A DNA stretch of 9,033 nt from CAYTAP01 sp964435775 (GTDB lineage Bacteria > Planctomycetota > Phycisphaerae > Tepidisphaerales > Tepidisphaeraceae): NCBI GenBank assembly GCA_964435775.1, contig CAYTAP010000142.1, positions 1-9,033 of the forward strand, written 5' to 3'. A program made the translations under genes and the position numbers. A model generated the notes under the pieces. That model searched no databases, was not told where the DNA came from, and worked only from the letters and a program-made list of their open reading frames with translations. Every line of letters starts with the position of its first letter. Position 1 is the stretch's first letter. Below, piece by piece: positions 6,448-9,033 of this stretch.

Positions 6448-7494
6448 ATGAGAATTCCAGGACTATGGCGGGTGGGTCGGGCGGGTCGGCGGCTGCGGAA
6501 TCGGATTTCGCCGCGCCCGATCATCCTTGTGTATCATCGCGTCACGCGACTTGCGACCGATCCCCAGGATCTGGCGGTCTCCCCGGCGCATTTCGCCGAG
6601 CATTTGGAAGTATTGGGCAAGCACGCTCGGGTGATGAGCCTCGCCGAACTGGTGGGCAAGCTCGAACACAACAAGCTGCCGCGCCGCGGCGTGGTCATCA
6701 CATTCGACGACGGGTATGCCGACAATTTACATGAAGCCAAGCCGCTGCTGGTCAAACATGAAGCGCCGGCGACGGTGTTTGTCGCCACAGGACACATCGG
6801 GCGCGATCAGGAATTCTTCTGGGATGAGATGGACCGCATCTTTCTCCAGCCCGGCGAGTTGCCCGCGATCTTTGAGCTCAAAATTGCCGATCGGTTTTAC
6901 AGATGGGACCTGAGCCACGCCCGGAATTACACGAAGCAGGATGCGGCGAAGCATCGCCACTGGCACGTCGGCCAGCCGGCGCCGACGATGCGCCACACCG
7001 TCTATCGCACGCTGTGCGAGTTCATCCGCCCGATGCCGCCGGAGGAGCAGCAAAATGTCGTGTGGGCGGTGCGCCAGTGGGCGAAGGTCGATGCGCATGG
7101 GCGCGCCAGCCACAAATCGCTGCTGCGCGAAGGCGTGATCCAACTGGCCGAGGGGGGGCTTGTGGAGATTGGCGCGCACACCGCGCATCACCCGATGTTG
7201 TCTGCGCTGCCGGTCGATGAGCAGAAGGCAGAGATCGTCTCCAGCGCGAAGGCTTTGGAATCGATCCTCGGCCATCCGGCCACCAGCTTCGCGTATCCCT
7301 ATGGAAGTGCGGCCGACTACACGCTCGACACCGTTAAAGTGGTGCGCGAGGCGGGCTTTCGCTGCGCCTGTTCCAATTTCGAAGGATCGGTCCGAAAGGG
7401 GCGCGACCCCTACCAATTACCCCGGCACCTCGTGCGGGATTGGGATGGCGATGAGTTTGCCCGGCGGCTGCGTCAGTGGTTTATTCAGGGTTGA
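6448..7494 (+). CDS. Polysaccharide deacetylase (NodB homology, CE4-type)
   Basis: The product has 348 residues from the ATG at 6448; a GTG at 6442 is an in-frame alternative two codons earlier, and neither has a good ribosome binding site. PIILVYHRV opens the fold. Motif 1 is TFDDGYADN with D87 (general base) and D88 (metal ligand). Motif 2 is H244-x3-H248 in GAHTAHHP. Motif 3 is FAYPYG (281-286). The metal triad Asp-His-His is therefore complete. About 155 residues separate motifs 1 and 2, much more than in classic NodB domains; the insert contains FFWDEMDRIFLQPGEL, a pattern I associate with deacetylases of exopolysaccharide clusters. No signal peptide is evident, as the N-terminus is Arg-rich without a hydrophobic core, so cytoplasmic action on a lipid-linked or precursor glycan is likely. 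It probably removes N- or O-acetyl groups. It starts 34 bases after the LhgO-like gene. Confidence 0.88.
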   Translation: MRIPGLWRVGRAGRRLRNRISPRPIILVYHRVTRLATDPQDLAVSPAHFAEHLEVLGKHARVMSLAELVGKLEHNKLPRRGVVITFDDGYADNLHEAKPLLVKHEAPATVFVATGHIGRDQEFFWDEMDRIFLQPGELPAIFELKIADRFYRWDLSHARNYTKQDAAKHRHWHVGQPAPTMRHTVYRTLCEFIRPMPPEEQQNVVWAVRQWAKVDAHGRASHKSLLREGVIQLAEGGLVEIGAHTAHHPMLSALPVDEQKAEIVSSAKALESILGHPATSFAYPYGSAADYTLDTVKVVREAGFRCACSNFEGSVRKGRDPYQLPRHLVRDWDGDEFARRLRQWFIQG

Positions 7495-7504
7495 GGCTTT
7501 GGCG

Positions 7505-8905
7505 ATGACGATGGAGAGTCAAGGTGATGGGCATGACGCCGACATGAACGGCGGCGCCCTGAGAATTACGCAGGTCAACACATATGACATCGCCGGCGGC
7601 GCCGAGCGGATTGCGATGAACCTTCACGCCGCTTACCGGGCGCGCGGGCATCGGGTTGCAATGGCCGTGGGGTGGAAGCGGTCCCATGATGATGATGTGT
7701 TCGAGTTGGATCATGACACGCTGAGGGGCGCATGGGCGCGCTCGTGGCTGCGGCTGGAGAATGCGGCCCGCAAGCGGGTGGGGCGGATCAAGGGCGCGGG
7801 ACGTGTGCAGTTGTCGGCCCGCGCGATTGGGCAACCGCTTCGTGATGCGCGACGACGGCGGGGGGAGGAGGATACGTCGTTTCCCGCAACAGCCGGGCTG
7901 ATTGACCTCGCCCAAGCAAAACTCGGCCGCCCGCCGGACATCATCCATTGCCACAATTTGCACGGCGACTATTTCGATTTGCGCCAATTACCCGCCATCA
8001 GCGCGCGTCAGCCCACATTCCTCACTCTGCATGATGCCTGGATGCTCAGCGGTCATTGCGCCCATTCCCTGGGATGTCCGCGATGGACCATCGGCTGCGG
8101 CGCGTGTCCCGATTTGTCCATCCACCCGGCCATCCCGCGCGATGCCACCGCCTTCAATTGGCGACGAAAGAGGGATATTTACAGTCAGTGTCGATTGTTC
8201 GTGGCGACCCCATCCCAGTGGTTGATGGACATGGTGAAGCGTTCGATGCTCATGCCGGGCATCATCGACGCGCGAGTGATTCCCAATGGCGTGGATCCGT
8301 CCATTTTCCGGCCAGGCGACAAGGATGAAGCGCGGCGGTGTCTGGGCATTGCGCCAAGCGCCAGGGTGGCGCTCTTTGCGGCGGCAGGTATTCGCGCCAA
8401 TGCGTTCAAAGACTATACGACTCTGCGCGAGGCGATTGAGCGCGTGGGGGAACGATTGGGCGAGGAGTTGCTTCTTCTGGCGCTGGGGGAGGATTCGCCG
8501 CCGGAGAAGATCGGACGGGCGACCATTCGATTCGTGCCATTTTGTGACGACGCCCATGAGGTCGCCCGTTATTTTCACGCCGCTGATGTTTACGTTCACG
8601 CGGCCAAGGCCGACACCTTTCCGAACACGATCCTTGAAGCGATGGGTTGCGGAGTGCCTGTGGTCGCCAGCGCGGTGGGGGGGATTGTCGAGCAGGTTCT
8701 GCCGGGGGTGACGGGGTCGATTGTTGCGCCAGGAGACTCAGCAGCGATGGCAAACGCAATCGCCCAGATGCTGACCCACGACCAGCAGCGGCGGGCCATG
8801 GGAAGCGCCGGCGCGGATCGGGTTCGGGAGCTTTATATATTGGACAAGCAGGCCGATGCCTACCTGCATTGGTATGAGGAGATCCGTTTGGCTCAGCCGA
8901 CTTGA
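7505..8905 (+). CDS. Glycosyltransferase family 4 (WcaC-like)
   Basis: The product has 466 residues. The start at 7505 lies 10 bases after the deacetylase stop, with GAGG at 7493-7496 as a possible ribosome binding site; ATGs at 7511 and 7544 are alternatives. The fold begins LRITQVNTYDIAGGAER, with the glycine-rich GGAER loop of GT4 enzymes. LTLHDAWMLSGHCAH is followed by a cysteine set C185, C191, C198, C201 (C-x5-C-x6-C-x2-C), seen in WcaC-like colanic-acid glycosyltransferases and possibly a metal or disulfide site. VIPNGVDPSIF joins the two domains. The E-x7-E position reads D370-x7-E378 in DTFPNTILEAM, so the first Glu is replaced by Asp. GCGVPVVASAVGG follows. The role is retaining sugar transfer in glycan assembly at the cytoplasmic face. 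A basic, low-complexity stretch at about 75-125 (RKRVGRIKGAGR, DARRRRGEED) may contact membrane lipids. The frame is open well upstream, but that part overlaps the deacetylase and is a compositional shadow. Confidence 0.9.
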   Translation: MTMESQGDGHDADMNGGALRITQVNTYDIAGGAERIAMNLHAAYRARGHRVAMAVGWKRSHDDDVFELDHDTLRGAWARSWLRLENAARKRVGRIKGAGRVQLSARAIGQPLRDARRRRGEEDTSFPATAGLIDLAQAKLGRPPDIIHCHNLHGDYFDLRQLPAISARQPTFLTLHDAWMLSGHCAHSLGCPRWTIGCGACPDLSIHPAIPRDATAFNWRRKRDIYSQCRLFVATPSQWLMDMVKRSMLMPGIIDARVIPNGVDPSIFRPGDKDEARRCLGIAPSARVALFAAAGIRANAFKDYTTLREAIERVGERLGEELLLLALGEDSPPEKIGRATIRFVPFCDDAHEVARYFHAADVYVHAAKADTFPNTILEAMGCGVPVVASAVGGIVEQVLPGVTGSIVAPGDSAAMANAIAQMLTHDQQRRAMGSAGADRVRELYILDKQADAYLHWYEEIRLAQPT

Positions 8906-9033
8906 GCGGAGGTCGCCACAAGCTGCAATCGATGGAGGAGGCGAAAAAGCGCGAATCGGTTGGTGTGTGTGGATGTTCCTCGCGTGCGAATGGCCAGGGC
9001 CTTTCAATTCTCGAATGGATCTGCCGTAGGGGC
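8906..9033 (+). other. Right-edge sequence, no gene established
   Basis: The last 128 bases follow the second GT4 stop. A frame from the ATG at 8932 (MEEAKKRESVGVC...) stays open to the window edge, giving 34 residues, but its nearest Shine-Dalgarno-like GGAGG (8908-8912) is 19 bases away. The peptide resembles no family I know. A stronger GGAGGAGG at 8934-8941 has no start codon at usual spacing. No hairpin with a T-run is seen, so the transcript may continue into a gene beyond the window. Confidence 0.3.

Noticed and set aside
7160..7504. Upstream extension of the second GT4 frame by 115 codons
   Set aside because: It overlaps the deacetylase in another frame and its translation is Arg-rich without GT4 features. 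The fold begins only after 7505.
8932..9033. Possible start of another gene at the right edge
   Set aside because: Only 34 codons are visible, with no properly spaced ribosome binding site and no recognisable motif. It is described as edge sequence rather than called as a gene.

Overview
The window is a GC-rich (roughly 60% by eye), densely packed bacterial segment. It holds eight protein-coding genes, all on the + strand, with most gaps between 10 and about 110 bases. Every recognisable gene belongs to surface-glycan work: nucleotide-sugar synthesis, glycosyl transfer and glycan deacetylation. It is best read as part of an exopolysaccharide or O-antigen-type cluster cut at both ends. Composition, the preference for TGA stops and the mixed strength of Shine-Dalgarno sites would suit a GC-rich Gram-negative such as a planctomycete, but no taxonomic marker is present and that guess is weak. 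A run of 10 Ns shows the sequence is a draft or metagenomic scaffold.

Left part (1-3648), a nucleotide-sugar module. A 5'-truncated NDP-sugar C-methyltransferase of the TylC3/TcaB9 type is followed by a sugar-1-phosphate nucleotidylyltransferase close to glucose-1-phosphate cytidylyltransferase. A LmbE/PIG-L deacetylase and an extended SDR (NDP-sugar epimerase/dehydratase/reductase) come next. Together they suggest synthesis of an activated, probably C-methyl-branched deoxy sugar, perhaps CDP-linked. The 4,6-dehydratase this would need is not in the window.

Right part (3747-8905), an assembly and modification module. A GT4 glycosyltransferase with an unusual N-terminal membrane segment overlaps (ATGA) an LhgO-family FAD oxidase. 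A NodB-type polysaccharide deacetylase and a second GT4 of the WcaC-like type follow. The LhgO gene contains the N-run. Comparison with the family suggests about 14 codons are hidden there and that the gene is intact rather than frameshifted.

Non-coding structure is limited. There is a purine-rich heptad/14-bp tandem repeat with a facing imperfect inverted arm between the nucleotidylyltransferase and LmbE genes. Two small GC-rich hairpins precede the first GT4. No RNA genes, CRISPR arrays, insertion sequences or convincing terminators were seen. I see no clearly new system; the least expected items are the LhgO-type oxidase inside a glycan operon and the inverted heptad repeat.
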